A stretch of DNA of 57,088 nucleotides from NCBI GenBank assembly GCA_025408425.1, contig JANXYX010000042.1, forward strand, positions 1 to 57,088, given 5' to 3'. The number at the start of each line of letters is the position of its first letter. The stretch's first letter is position 1. Made by a program: the position numbers and the translations under genes. Shown in pieces: positions 36,004-45,482 of this stretch. The notes under the pieces were generated by a model. The model was not told the DNA's origin, did not search any database, and saw only the letters and a list, made by a program, of their open reading frames with translations. This DNA is from Granulicella sp. (GTDB lineage Bacteria > Acidobacteriota > Terriglobia > Terriglobales > Acidobacteriaceae).

Positions 36004-39000
36004 TTAGAAAGTCAGCTTCGCACCAAGTTGAAGACGGCGAGGATCGGCGGCAGATGTTATCTGTCCGAAGTTCCCATCCGAGCTACCCGAGTCGAGGCCG
36101 TTGAATTGAGTGTGATTGAAGGTGTTGAAAGTCTCAAAACGCAATTGCAGTGTCGGACCCTCGGCCTTGAATGCAATCGTCTTGAACAATGACAGGTTGA
36201 AATTCAAGCGTCCCGGAAGTCTAATCGCATCTTTCCCTGCATTACCAAAGCCCTGATTTTGACCGCCGTTCCATGGCGCGACTGGACTTGCAAATGCGGT
36301 CTTGTCGAACCAGGCGAGCCTTGTCTTGGGGTAACTGACTTTTCCAACCTGGTCGGGTCGGTTTGTCGTGCCGCCACCCAGGCCGAGGACATCCGGCCCG
36401 TTGTAGCGCAGCGGCTGCGGTATTCCGGTGCTTGCTACTGTTATCCCGGAGATGGTCCACCCTCCCAGGGCGGTGCGTTGAAACGCATTGCCATTATGTG
36501 CAAAGAACGGAAAGTTATAAATGTAACTTGCATTGAAATCGTGCCGTCGATCAAGCCCTCCCGAGCCGCGGTCGTATCTCTTGTTGAAGGGATTGGAGAC
36601 CGCATTTAGATCCCCGCTCACTACATCGATCTCGTGAGAGTAGGTGTATGCGAATTGAAGGGTGAGTCCATGTCGGGCCTCCATACGCAGACCCATCTGG
36701 AGTGAGTTGTAGCTGAAGTTGGTCGTGTTCTCTTCTTGTTGAATCGAGCTGAAGCCAGGAAATTGGCGAAATAGATTCGCACTTTTGGCGGTGCCATTGG
36801 CAACGCTTTGCCGCTGACCGTAAGGGTTCGCCGCATTGTTAGGATCTGTCAACGGCAGCGTGTTGATCGCGCGATCGTTGCTCTGGTGCCAGCCCCTTGA
36901 TCCCGCATACTGAACGACCGCAACCACAGATGGCATCAGTTGATGCTGCACTCCCCCGCTGAACATGGCCGTCCCCGGAGACCGATAGTTGTAGTCCAGA
37001 TTCGTAAGGGTAGAGGGAAAGGCCTGAGTTGTCGTCGTTCCATCCAGTGCGCTTGTGTTCGGGTTCGAAAAGTAGACACTCGTCGCCGAGGGCTGGTAGG
37101 CAAAAGGAGGATTCAAAGCAGCGTTATAGACATCGTTGCCCTGGACCCGCTCAAAGAATAATCCAACGCCGGCCCTGAGAACTGTCTTTCCATTACCATT
37201 CAGATCGTAGGCAAACCCGACTCTCGGTTGCCAGGTCTTGTAATCGTTCTGAACCACTCCACGGGGGAAGCCGTTTACGTTAGCCTGCTTTATACCGTTG
37301 AGATAGAACTGACTGCCATTTGCGGTAGTCATAAAAGCAGGATTGAGCGTGCCATTCGGATTGAGGGGATATCCAAGCCCGGGGTTATACGCCGAAGCGT
37401 AGAAGTTCGCGAACTTATCATAGCGTTCATAGGCATGCGGCATTCCGTCGAACCGAATGCCGAGATTGAGGGTCAGTCGCGGGATGACGTGCCAATTGTC
37501 GCTTGCGTAAAATCCATAGTTATTGTTGACCCAGTGTTTGCCGGCGAGGAAGTCGAGCTGAGTAAAACTCGCCGCATCACCCAGCAGGAAGTTGATGTAG
37601 GAATCCTTGGAGAATGTGCTGTTGTTGAAGACAGCAGTCCCTTGTGTGTTTGCCTGAAGTTGCTGGTTCTTCGGATCATGCAGGTAGCTGAAACCGAATT
37701 TGAACTGGTGGCGACCTTTGTTCCAGGACAAATCATCGCGTGTCTCGTAACCTTCATAGGAGTTCTTCCAGGGGAAATAGCTTGAACTCCACGTAGTGCC
37801 ATACGGTGCTCCAAGTTGAACCTCGGGAAGGCGGCTTCCTACATTGTTTGCCAACGGGAAGAAGGTTGTTCCCGTCCAGCCCGATGGCTGTGCCGCGACA
37901 CCTATTGGATCTAGGTGAATTGTATTGCCGCTATAGAGAAAAGCGGTCTCGTTGAGCAGGTTCGATGAAAGCGTCTGCGTCAGTTTCACGGTCGCCGACC
38001 AGGAGGGGTTGAGCATCGCCGTTCCCACAGTTGGGTAGTTGCTATTGCCCCACAGCGGTGGATAGTAGCTCTGGGTGACCTGATCATGAAGGTAATGGCC
38101 CATCAACTGTAGCTTGTCGTTGATTTTGTGATCGATGCGGACTACGTCCTCACGAACGTTCGTGGGTTGAGGTATCGATGAGATGTACTGACTGGTTCCA
38201 AAGTTTGGCTTGGGAAAAGTTCCTGCGTTCAAGTGGCGGACCGCGTTTTGATCGATCAGGTTAGCGGGAATCGTATTATTCGGAAACGGTTGTCCGGGAG
38301 TCAAGCCGTCAACCGCGTATAGCGCCAGCTTGGCCGGGTCGGTGGTAAAAGGAACTATTGGCGGAGCCGCAGAGTTTGACGGTACGGTGTATGCCAGCGC
38401 CTGTCCTAGCGTTGGAAAGTTGTTTGCTGCGATCGTGTTTACAATGGACGGCGAACTTCCTTGTATCAGCCTGCGCCACTCTTCGTTCACAAAGAAAAAG
38501 GTCTTATCCCGCGAATTGTTGTAGAGGTGCGGGATGAACAGCGGGCCACCGATATTGAATCCTGGTTCGTTGAGGCGGAATTTAGGCCGCGCCCGTCCCG
38601 CAAGATTAACGAAGTAGTTGTTGGCGTCGAAGACTTCATTTCTGACGAACTCCCACACTCCTCCGTGGAAGTCATGAGTGCCGGACTTCAAGACCATCAG
38701 GATGGTACCGCCTGAGCCAATACCGTAATCCGGTCCGTAGTTGCTGCCAAGGGTCTTGAACTCAGCCAGTGCATCCATTGAAGGCAGAGAACTGAAGCAG
38801 CCGCCGCAGCCGCGATCATTTAGCTCTCCACCATCTAAAAGGTAGATATTGTGGCTTGAGCGAGTTCCGTTGAAGCTCAGGCCATTTGCGGAAGTCAAAG
38901 CATTGACACCGCTGAAAGCTGGCAAATTGCTGGACACTCCCAAGCCGAGTGAGGCAAGCGCTGTCACGTTGCGGCCGTTTGTAGCCAATTGGACTACCTG

Positions 39001-39423
39001 CTCACCATTGATCAGATTACTCAACTCATTGGTATCGGATTGGACCTGTAATGCGTTGGCCTGAACCGTGACCTCTTGGGTTTCGCTGCCGATGGCCAGA
39101 GTAATGTCTGCTCGCACTGTTTGGGCCACGTTGACGATGATGTCATTCTTTAGATATCGCTGAAATCCCGTTGCGCTCGCACCGAGATTGAAATGCCCAA
39201 TACCGACATTTGCAAAGAGGTACAGACCCGAATCGTTAGTAGTTGTCGTTCTTGACTGGGCGGTATCGGGATTTGTAAGCGTTATCCGCACATTTGGAAT
39301 TACCGCGCCAGTAGGATCCAGCACAGTTCCAGTAATAGTTGCGTTCTCCTGCGCGTGAGCAGGTGACGTCAACAACAGTGCAACTGCCGTGAGAACAAGT
39401 AGACGAATGATTGACTTGTACAT
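36004..39423 (-). CDS. TonB-dependent receptor with carboxypeptidase-regulatory-like N-domain (second copy)
   Basis: 1139 residues. Signal peptide 'LLVLTAVALLLTSPAHAQ'; N-domain 'TITGTVLDPTGAVIPNVRITL' to 'GIGHFNLGASATGF'; plug with 'LATNGRNVTALASLGLG' and 'YLLDGGELNDRGCGGC'; barrel onset 'GTILMVLKSGTHDFHGGVW'; C-terminus 'RRLQLGAKLTF' with a final Phe. The Cys-rich 'RGCGGCF' in the plug is unusual. It has its own terminator and long upstream region with two palindromes, so is probably a single-gene unit. The import substrate is unknown; plant polysaccharide is suggested by GH51 nearby. Confidence 0.9.
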   Translation of the reverse strand: MYKSIIRLLVLTAVALLLTSPAHAQENATITGTVLDPTGAVIPNVRITLTNPDTAQSRTTTTNDSGLYLFANVGIGHFNLGASATGFQRYLKNDIIVNVAQTVRADITLAIGSETQEVTVQANALQVQSDTNELSNLINGEQVVQLATNGRNVTALASLGLGVSSNLPAFSGVNALTSANGLSFNGTRSSHNIYLLDGGELNDRGCGGCFSSLPSMDALAEFKTLGSNYGPDYGIGSGGTILMVLKSGTHDFHGGVWEFVRNEVFDANNYFVNLAGRARPKFRLNEPGFNIGGPLFIPHLYNNSRDKTFFFVNEEWRRLIQGSSPSIVNTIAANNFPTLGQALAYTVPSNSAAPPIVPFTTDPAKLALYAVDGLTPGQPFPNNTIPANLIDQNAVRHLNAGTFPKPNFGTSQYISSIPQPTNVREDVVRIDHKINDKLQLMGHYLHDQVTQSYYPPLWGNSNYPTVGTAMLNPSWSATVKLTQTLSSNLLNETAFLYSGNTIHLDPIGVAAQPSGWTGTTFFPLANNVGSRLPEVQLGAPYGTTWSSSYFPWKNSYEGYETRDDLSWNKGRHQFKFGFSYLHDPKNQQLQANTQGTAVFNNSTFSKDSYINFLLGDAASFTQLDFLAGKHWVNNNYGFYASDNWHVIPRLTLNLGIRFDGMPHAYERYDKFANFYASAYNPGLGYPLNPNGTLNPAFMTTANGSQFYLNGIKQANVNGFPRGVVQNDYKTWQPRVGFAYDLNGNGKTVLRAGVGLFFERVQGNDVYNAALNPPFAYQPSATSVYFSNPNTSALDGTTTTQAFPSTLTNLDYNYRSPGTAMFSGGVQHQLMPSVVAVVQYAGSRGWHQSNDRAINTLPLTDPNNAANPYGQRQSVANGTAKSANLFRQFPGFSSIQQEENTTNFSYNSLQMGLRMEARHGLTLQFAYTYSHEIDVVSGDLNAVSNPFNKRYDRGSGGLDRRHDFNASYIYNFPFFAHNGNAFQRTALGGWTISGITVASTGIPQPLRYNGPDVLGLGGGTTNRPDQVGKVSYPKTRLAWFDKTAFASPVAPWNGGQNQGFGNAGKDAIRLPGRLNFNLSLFKTIAFKAEGPTLQLRFETFNTFNHTQFNGLDSGSSDGNFGQITSAADPRRLQLGAKLTF

Positions 39424-39572
39424 GATAGAGCCTCCCCAAAAAAGAACTGCAAATTTCCGTTAGAAACGCCAGTATCTAGCGCCATGGATCATGATGAAGA
39501 ACTTGCGATTGAATAATTTGTCTTTACTTCTCGGGGCCAGCGTGAGCCCCATTCAATTCAATTTGATATGAC

Positions 39573-39586
39573 ACGGAATATTCCGT
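39573..39586. promoter_or_regulatory. 14-bp perfect palindrome upstream of the second TonB receptor
   Basis: ACGGAATATTCCGT is self-complementary without a spacer and lies 150 bases before the receptor ATG at 39423. No regulator gene lies next to it, so its protein partner cannot be named. Confidence 0.5.
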
Positions 39587-39629
39587 TTGGATCTTTGCCC
39601 GTCATTCGCGAGGCCCCTTTGAGCCTTGC

Positions 39630-39641
39630 GTAAACGTTTGC
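39630..39641. promoter_or_regulatory. LacI-type operator-like site
   Basis: GTAAACGTTTGC holds an AAACGTTT palindromic core with the central CG of LacI/PurR-family operators. It lies ~207 bases before the receptor start. Only the core is symmetric, and no LacI gene is visible in the window. Confidence 0.3.
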
Positions 39642-40279
39642 TTGAAAGAGGCACTTAGAAATAACCCTCTTTTTGTTTGCGAGGACCTTACATCCGGTTA
39701 CTTGCTGTCAAGATGTTTTTTGGAGGGTGTGTGGCTGGAGAGCGCCGGCCATAGTTGATCGAGGCGCTCCGGAGGCAGCCGAGAAGCTTAAAGCCCACAA
39801 AGAAGAGTATTTGGCAACAACGAAGAGTCCAAAAAGTGAGTTCATTCGATTTCGGGTTGATGGCGCGAGGCTCGCCATGGCGGAATGGGGATTGGGCCAA
39901 TGCGGGTCCAGGCAATCACCTGATTAAATAGTCCTCGGCGCGGGCGGACGCCTCGGGCGAGAAGACGGCTCTGTTACTGCCAAGTTGTCTTTCGTTTTAT
40001 TACCGAGGCTTCACCCAACTTCATGCTGCCGTGGCAGTCGCATTGGGCACGAAGCCGTGTGCTAGTGATATGAAAACGGCATTGAAGGGAACGGATCTAC
40101 TCTGCTGCGTTTACTATGGACACGCCCTGTAATTGCTTCTATCGTCAATTTGTTGTCGACGAGCTGGCGATTCTATGCATATCCCCCGCTGGGGAGAGCT
40201 CGCGATAGATTGACGAACGATTGACTGGCGGCAGCGGTCTTGCTGCAGTGGCCAGCTTGACGAGGAAAGAGGGAGAGGA

Positions 40280-40768
40280 ATGGCATTTAACCTGACGATC
40301 AATCAGAAGGCAGTTTCGGTAGATGCTTCGCCGGACACGCCGCTGCTATGGGTATTGCGCGACGAATTGCACCTGAAGGGTACGAAGTATGGGTGCGGTC
40401 TGGGACTGTGCGGCGCCTGCACGGTGCTGATGGGCGGCCAGGCGGTCCGCTCATGCTTGACAACGGTAAGCGAAGCTGCCGGGAAGGCAGTTGTGACGAT
40501 CGAAGGACTGTCCCCTGACGGATCGCATCCTGTTCAGAAGGCGTGGGAAACAGTGGATGTGCCCCAGTGCGGCTACTGCCAGGCGGGCCAGATAATGTCT
40601 GCCGTGGCGCTACTCGCAAGCACGCCTCATCCAACTGATGGGCAGATCGACGATGCAATGAGCGGTAATCTTTGCCGCTGCGGGACATACACGCGTATCC
40701 GGCAGGCGATTCATCAGGCTGCAGATACCTCAGCCAGTACGGCTGCGATTCCTGCGAAGAAGATATAG
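40280..40768 (+). CDS. [2Fe-2S] subunit of an IorAB-type molybdenum hydroxylase
   Basis: 162 residues of the xanthine-oxidase small-subunit class. The plant-ferredoxin-like cluster uses '[15 protein letters not shown]...C' and the second cluster '[13 protein letters not shown]' with 'CRCGTYTR'. There is no signal peptide; the partner has a Tat signal, so export probably occurs as a folded pair. GAGGGAGAGGA precedes the ATG. It passes electrons from the Mo subunit to an acceptor. It sits 22 bases before that subunit, so one operon. Confidence 0.92.
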   Translation: MAFNLTINQKAVSVDASPDTPLLWVLRDELHLKGTKYGCGLGLCGACTVLMGGQAVRSCLTTVSEAAGKAVVTIEGLSPDGSHPVQKAWETVDVPQCGYCQAGQIMSAVALLASTPHPTDGQIDDAMSGNLCRCGTYTRIRQAIHQAADTSASTAAIPAKKI

Positions 40769-40790
40769 AGCGGATAAAGGAGAGCCGGGC

Positions 40791-43091
40791 ATGCAGATCG
40801 AGAGGCACGACATGAAAGAGCCGAAGCGCAAAGCGCTGAAGATGGAGCGACGGGATTTTTTGCAGTTGACTGCGCTGGCAGGCGGCGGCCTGATGCTGCG
40901 TTCGTTCATGGGCGTTGCGGCGCCGGCTCAAACACGGGCGGCGGCACCGGTGCTCTCCCCCAGTGCATTCATCCGGATCGCTGCAGATGGAACGGTCACA
41001 ATCCTCGCGAAGAACCCCGAGATCGGCCAGGGCATCAAGACAGTGCTGCCCATGATCATCGCCGAAGAGTTGGACGTGGACTGGAAGTCGGTGAAGATAG
41101 AGCAGGCCGATCTGGACGAAGCCACGTACGGTGGACAGGTCTCTGGCGGCAGTATGGCCATTCCGAATAACTGGGAGTCGCTCCATCGGGTAGGCGCGAC
41201 CGCACGACAGTTGCTGATCACTGCCGCTGCGCAAACATGGGGCGTACCGGTGTCGCAGTGTTCGACGACATCCGGCCGAGTGATCCATGCGGCCAGTCAT
41301 CGTTCTCTAGGCTATGGCGAGCTGGCAGCAAAGGCTGCAAACTTGACCCTGCCGGATCCGGTGAACGTGCCGTTAAAGGACCCCAAACAATACAAGATCA
41401 TCGGACACTCGCAGGGCGGTTGCGACGTCCCAGCTATTGTGACCGGCAAACCGCTCTTCGGGATCGACGTTGAGCTGCCAGGAATGATGCACGCTGTCTT
41501 TCAGAAATGCCCGGTCTACGGCGGCCGCGTGAAGAGCGCTAATCTCGACGAGCTGCTCAAGATGCCGGGCGTGCGTCATGCCTTCACCGTTGCCGGGAGC
41601 TTGGCCACGACGCCGGGCGGGGTAGATCCCAGCGGCTCCGCGCTGGAGCCGGGTGTCGCTATTGTGGCTGATACGTGGTGGCAGGCGCAGACGGCCCGCA
41701 AGAAACTGAGCGTTGAGTGGGACCAGTCTGGCTGCCTGCTGCAGAACAGCAAAGAGTTTGCGCAGCACGCCGAAACGCTCTCACAGCAATCGCCAGCGAA
41801 TACGCTGCGCAGCGAAGGGGACCCCGAAGGTACGCTGAAGAACTCCGCCAAGGTGGTAGAGGCGGCATATTCCTATCCATTCATCGCTCATGCAACGCTT
41901 GAACCGCAGGGAACGACTGCAAGCTACAAAGATGGAAAGCTGGAGATGTGGACGACCAGCCAAACCCCGGGATCGGGCAAAAAAGGCGTGGCGCAAATTC
42001 TTGGTATTCCGCCGGAGAACATCACTGTTCACCTTTGCAGGGTGGGAGGCGGCTTCGGACGGCGCTTGAATAACGACTACATGACCGAGGCAGCGTGGAT
42101 CGCCAAGACCGTGAGTGCACCGGTAAAACTGCTCTGGTCCCGCGAAGATGATTTCGGCCACGATTTCTACCGACCCGCAGGTTTCCAGTATCTGAAGGCA
42201 GGGCTTGATCAAAGCGGCAAGGTGGTGGCATGGCGGCACCACTTCGTGACCTTTGGCGAAGGGAGCCATACCGCTTCGTCGGCGAATCTGAAGAACGACG
42301 TTTTTCCCGCTGGATACGTCCCGAACTACGCGCTGTACATGACGGCCATGCCGCTCTGGGTGAAGACCGGCCCGCTGCGCGCACCAGGCGACAATGCTCA
42401 CGCCTTTGTAGTTGAGTCTTTCGTAGATGAGGTGGCAATCGCCGCTGGCAAAGATCCATTGGCGTTTCGGATTGAGTTGCTGCAAAATCCAGCTATCCGT
42501 GCAACCTTCGCTGAATCACTCAAGCCAACCCCCGGCCAGCCCATGCCGTACAAGATCGAACCCCGGATGAATCCCTCACGACTGCAAGGCGTACTGCAGT
42601 TGGTGGCGGAGAAATCGAACTGGAAGAACCGTAAGCGTTCCCCCGGCACAGGCATGGGATTAGCCTGCTGGTACTGTCATCTCGGCTACTTCGCTGAGGT
42701 CGCCGAGGTGACCGTGAATGAATCGAACCAGGTGCGGGTGAACAAGGTCTGGATCGCTGGCGATATTGGCAGCCAGATCATCAATCCAAGAGCAGCAGAG
42801 AATATGGTTCATGGCGGCATCATTGATGGCATGAGTGAGATGAACCAGGAGATTACGCTGGCGAACGGACAGGTGGAGCAGACGAATTTCCATCAGCACG
42901 CCATGATGCGCATGAAGCAGGCACCGCCCGAGATCGAAGTCCACTTCAAGAAGACAGACTACGCCACAACGGGACTGGGCGAGCCGTCGCTTCCACCGAT
43001 ATTGCCGGCAATAGCAAACGCTATCTTTGCCGCAACGGGGAAGAGAATTCGCTCCTTACCTATGTCAGGTAGCGGCTTTAAATGGGCTTGA
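40791..43091 (+). CDS. Tat-exported molybdopterin-binding subunit, isoquinoline 1-oxidoreductase/aldehyde dehydrogenase type
   Basis: 766 residues. AAGGAG is eight bases before ATG 40791. The Tat motif is 'ERRDFLQLTALAGGGLMLRS'. Two Mo-binding halves follow: 'ILAKNPEIGQGIKTVLPMII', 'GQVSGGSMAIPNNWESLH', 'RVGGGFGRRLNNDYMTEA' and 'GPLRAPGDNAHAFVVESFVDE'. The catalytic Glu731 is in 'GLGEPSLPP'. This matches IorB-like enzymes, which oxidise N-heterocycles or aldehydes. There is no cytochrome c subunit or maturation gene (XdhC type) next to it, so the electron acceptor is open. Confidence 0.9.
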   Translation: MQIERHDMKEPKRKALKMERRDFLQLTALAGGGLMLRSFMGVAAPAQTRAAAPVLSPSAFIRIAADGTVTILAKNPEIGQGIKTVLPMIIAEELDVDWKSVKIEQADLDEATYGGQVSGGSMAIPNNWESLHRVGATARQLLITAAAQTWGVPVSQCSTTSGRVIHAASHRSLGYGELAAKAANLTLPDPVNVPLKDPKQYKIIGHSQGGCDVPAIVTGKPLFGIDVELPGMMHAVFQKCPVYGGRVKSANLDELLKMPGVRHAFTVAGSLATTPGGVDPSGSALEPGVAIVADTWWQAQTARKKLSVEWDQSGCLLQNSKEFAQHAETLSQQSPANTLRSEGDPEGTLKNSAKVVEAAYSYPFIAHATLEPQGTTASYKDGKLEMWTTSQTPGSGKKGVAQILGIPPENITVHLCRVGGGFGRRLNNDYMTEAAWIAKTVSAPVKLLWSREDDFGHDFYRPAGFQYLKAGLDQSGKVVAWRHHFVTFGEGSHTASSANLKNDVFPAGYVPNYALYMTAMPLWVKTGPLRAPGDNAHAFVVESFVDEVAIAAGKDPLAFRIELLQNPAIRATFAESLKPTPGQPMPYKIEPRMNPSRLQGVLQLVAEKSNWKNRKRSPGTGMGLACWYCHLGYFAEVAEVTVNESNQVRVNKVWIAGDIGSQIINPRAAENMVHGGIIDGMSEMNQEITLANGQVEQTNFHQHAMMRMKQAPPEIEVHFKKTDYATTGLGEPSLPPILPAIANAIFAATGKRIRSLPMSGSGFKWA

Positions 43092-43305
43092 TCCAAGCGA
43101 GTGTCATAATCCCTAATTAATTCTGTTTTAGGAATCTCCCATCTGCCCGTATGGAGTCAGGTCTCATCGGGTTTACCTTCGGGATTCTGATGATGACCTT
43201 GCCTCCGCGAACGAATGCGCTGACACTATCGCGGAATTTTCATTCCCATACTTCCGCTAAACTCTTATAGTTCCTGAATCGTTTCAATCGGAAGGCACGA
43301 AAATC

Positions 43306-44214
43306 ATGTCCGCATCGTATCGCCCTTACGCGTGCTTCGTTCGTCACTCACTCTTGCCAGCAGCCGCGCTGGGTGTCTTTTTCCTGGCCCTTCCGGCAGC
43401 GCTGACCGCTCAGTCCGTGCCGCCAGCGCTGGAGTCCCCCGCTGCGCGGCCGCCCCAGACGGGTCCACACGGCGAGAAGCTCCTTGGTATGCCGAAGTTT
43501 CATGACCCCGCTCCGTATGACATTGACGAGCACACGGGCTACAAGCAGATCTTCGACGGTAAGAGCTTCACAGGATGGGACGCCGATCCGAGCATTTGGC
43601 GCGTCGAAGACGGCGTCATGGTGGGCGAGACGCTCGATGGCAAGCCAAAGGGCAACAACTACATCGTCTATCGCGGCGACAAAACACGCGACTTCGACTT
43701 GAAGCTGCAGATGAAGATCGAAAAAGGTGGTGGTGGCGGCATTCAGTACCGCAGCGTCACCGGCGCACCTTGGACACGACCGCAGCCCGCCGGCCAGCCG
43801 CCGTATGACCTCAAATTTATGATGACCGGCCCACAGGCCGACTTCTGGTTCCCGGTCCGTGCACAAGCTGCGGCGTACACAGGCCAGTGGTACTCCGAAA
43901 ACACTATGCAGGGCATCCTCGCATATCGCGGCCAGGTAACGCAGGCGCTGCCGGGCCAGTCCAATCGCCTTGTCGCCAATATCGGCGACAAGCAGGCGCT
44001 AGGTGGCTATGTGCAAGTAAACGAATGGAACGACTACGAGATCATCGCGCGCGGCGGCGTGATGATGCACATCATGAACGGCCAGCTGATGGCGGTCTTC
44101 ATCGATGACAATAAAGACTCAGTCAACAACCAACCGGGACTCATCGGCTTCGAGATCGAAAGCCAGCCGTGCCAGATCTCTGTGCGCGATATCTGGCTCC
44201 GGAAGTTCGACTAA
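43306..44214 (+). CDS. exported DUF1080 (3-keto-disaccharide hydrolase-like) protein
   Basis: 302 residues with a signal peptide ('LPAAALGVFFLALPAALTAQ'). The DUF1080 concanavalin-like fold starts at 'YKQIFDGKSFTGWDADPSIW' and includes 'DFDLKLQMKIEKGGGGGIQYRS' area and 'NDYEIIARGGVMMHIMNG', ending 'QISVRDIWLRKFD'. Some members hydrolyse 3-keto-glycosides, made by sugar-oxidising enzymes. A proline-rich region ('SPAARPPQTGPHG') links the signal to the domain. It stands alone but fits the sugar-oxidation theme of the 10-20 kb block. Confidence 0.85.
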   Translation: MSASYRPYACFVRHSLLPAAALGVFFLALPAALTAQSVPPALESPAARPPQTGPHGEKLLGMPKFHDPAPYDIDEHTGYKQIFDGKSFTGWDADPSIWRVEDGVMVGETLDGKPKGNNYIVYRGDKTRDFDLKLQMKIEKGGGGGIQYRSVTGAPWTRPQPAGQPPYDLKFMMTGPQADFWFPVRAQAAAYTGQWYSENTMQGILAYRGQVTQALPGQSNRLVANIGDKQALGGYVQVNEWNDYEIIARGGVMMHIMNGQLMAVFIDDNKDSVNNQPGLIGFEIESQPCQISVRDIWLRKFD

Positions 44215-44548
44215 TTGCCTCGTTCGCTTCGCCGCAACTGATCACGGCGACTGTTGGCAGTCAAATCGCCGACCCGTTCTCCTTGCATTCTGGAGATGCA
44301 ACTACAGCAGGCAGCCGTGCGCCCGTCTAACCCAATGTGTCGTCGTCCCCAGGATAAGGAAGGTGTCATGTCAAATTAGCTCCAGCATTGGACTCAGCAT
44401 CCCCGGCCAAATCTCCGCAGGTCTGTGCTTGTCTTGAACTAACTGTTCCTTTCGCACCTCCTGCAAAGAGCAGGCGCTTTCGATGTCGCCGCCATCCGGC
44501 CTATCTTTAGATGCGAAGAAAGTAGACGCCCCCTTAGTCAGTAGGTAG
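44215..44548. other. intergenic region with no clear gene
   Basis: On the minus strand a frame reading 'EQLVQDKHRPAEIWPGML' (44371-44592) is open but has no recognisable family or ribosome site; it may be decayed coding DNA beside the SDR remnant. Nothing else is seen. Confidence 0.4.
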
Positions 44549-44771
44549 TCATAGCAAGACCTCGTATTCGACCGCAGACAACAGGCCACCATCTACGACG
44601 TGCAGAATACCGGTAATGCCGTTCGAATCATCGGAGACCAAGTAAAGCGCTGCGCGGGCCACGTCTTCGGGACTAAGAATTGGCCCCTTCGCGGGCAAAA
44701 GCAATTGCGCTTGCGCGACCGATACCACTGGCTGCCCCTGTAATGATTGCAACTCGTCCCTGCAGCTTCAT
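44549..44771 (-). pseudogene. short-chain dehydrogenase (SDR) remnant with internal deletion
   Basis: The start (ATG 44771) reads 'MKLQGRVAIITGAASGIGRA', the typical SDR Rossmann motif TGxxxGIG, to 'AIAFAREG'. In a shifted frame the sequence then resumes as 'SPEDVARAALYLVSDDSN' and 'HVVDGGL', the C-terminal SDR region. The ~170 residues between them, with the catalytic Ser-Tyr-Lys, are missing. The junction lies around 44675-44695. The protein cannot be active. Confidence 0.85.
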
Positions 44772-45146
44772 ACAGCACCTCTTGCGGCCATCTCCGATCC
44801 TGCCTTTGAGTCGCTCTGCCACAGTATTGTCGAGCTTATCGTTTACCACACGGTCATATCTCCAATGCGTCTCATCACCCAATTTCTCCGCGGTGAATTC
44901 AGTAATTGGCGGGTCTTGGTATTCTTAGTATCGTTATTGTTAACCAGTTGCCATGTCATCGCTTAGGAAAGTAAAGATTGCCCAATGTCTGTGCCCCTAG
45001 GTTTTCCATCCACCACCCTTTTCACCCAAAAGTCGTTCGACGCCAGCTGGCCTGAAGCTTGTGTTCGGGTCCATGGGGCTAACAGAAGAATTCAATAAGC
45101 TTTGGGGTAGATTCCAAATTTCTCTGATTCAATCCAGGATAAAAAG
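44772..45146. other. intergenic region with no gene seen
   Basis: About 375 bases between the SDR remnant and the small cytochrome c. Short open frames lack ribosome sites. AGGA precedes the cytochrome start, and no palindrome or repeat stands out. Confidence 0.5.
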
Positions 45147-45482
45147 ATGCTTTCTATGAAATTGACGTTGTTCCTCTCACTATCACTCGCTACCGTATTT
45201 TTGCCGACCATTGCTCAAGCGGGCACTGGCTCTACAAAGCAATCCGTCCAAGCCGGCGAGCAGGTCTTTACGCAGCGATGCTTCCAGTGCCATTCCGTCC
45301 TTCCGGATCAAGTAAAGTTTGGGCCAAGCCTTTCCGGTGAAATGAGGAATTCTCCCCACAAGAAAACTGCGGCACAGATACGCATGATCCTGAGAGACGG
45401 CAAAAACAAAATGCCCTCCTTCAAAGACATTCTCACTAACGAGGACACCGATCATCTGCTCTCCTATCTTCACAGCCTCTAG
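45147..45482 (+). CDS. small soluble cytochrome c (monoheme, class I)
   Basis: 111 residues with a signal peptide ending near 'TIAQAG'. One heme motif, 'CFQCHSV' (~residues 49-53), and a likely axial Met in 'DGKNKMPSFKDILTNED'. This is the size of periplasmic electron carriers such as c2 or cytochrome c552. AGGA is seven bases before ATG 45147; ATG 45156 is also possible. It is 750 bases upstream of the cytochrome-porin operon and may shuttle electrons for it. Confidence 0.88.
   Translation: MLSMKLTLFLSLSLATVFLPTIAQAGTGSTKQSVQAGEQVFTQRCFQCHSVLPDQVKFGPSLSGEMRNSPHKKTAAQIRMILRDGKNKMPSFKDILTNEDTDHLLSYLHSL

Larger units (their letters stand above)
39424..40279. other. intergenic region between TonB receptor and iorA-like gene
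   Basis: About 855 bases. The receptor side has palindromes at 39573-39586 and a LacI-like core at 39630-39641. Around 39760-39905 on the + strand a frame reads 'EFIRFRVDGARLAMAEWG', like the start of an alpha/beta hydrolase, but it soon ends, so it may be a gene remnant. I see nothing clear in 39930-40250 apart from the ribosome site of the next gene. Confidence 0.5.

Noticed and set aside
40299..41300. 333-residue leftward open frame over the molybdenum hydroxylase
   Set aside because: Antisense to two genes with clear family motifs; no signal or domain of its own.
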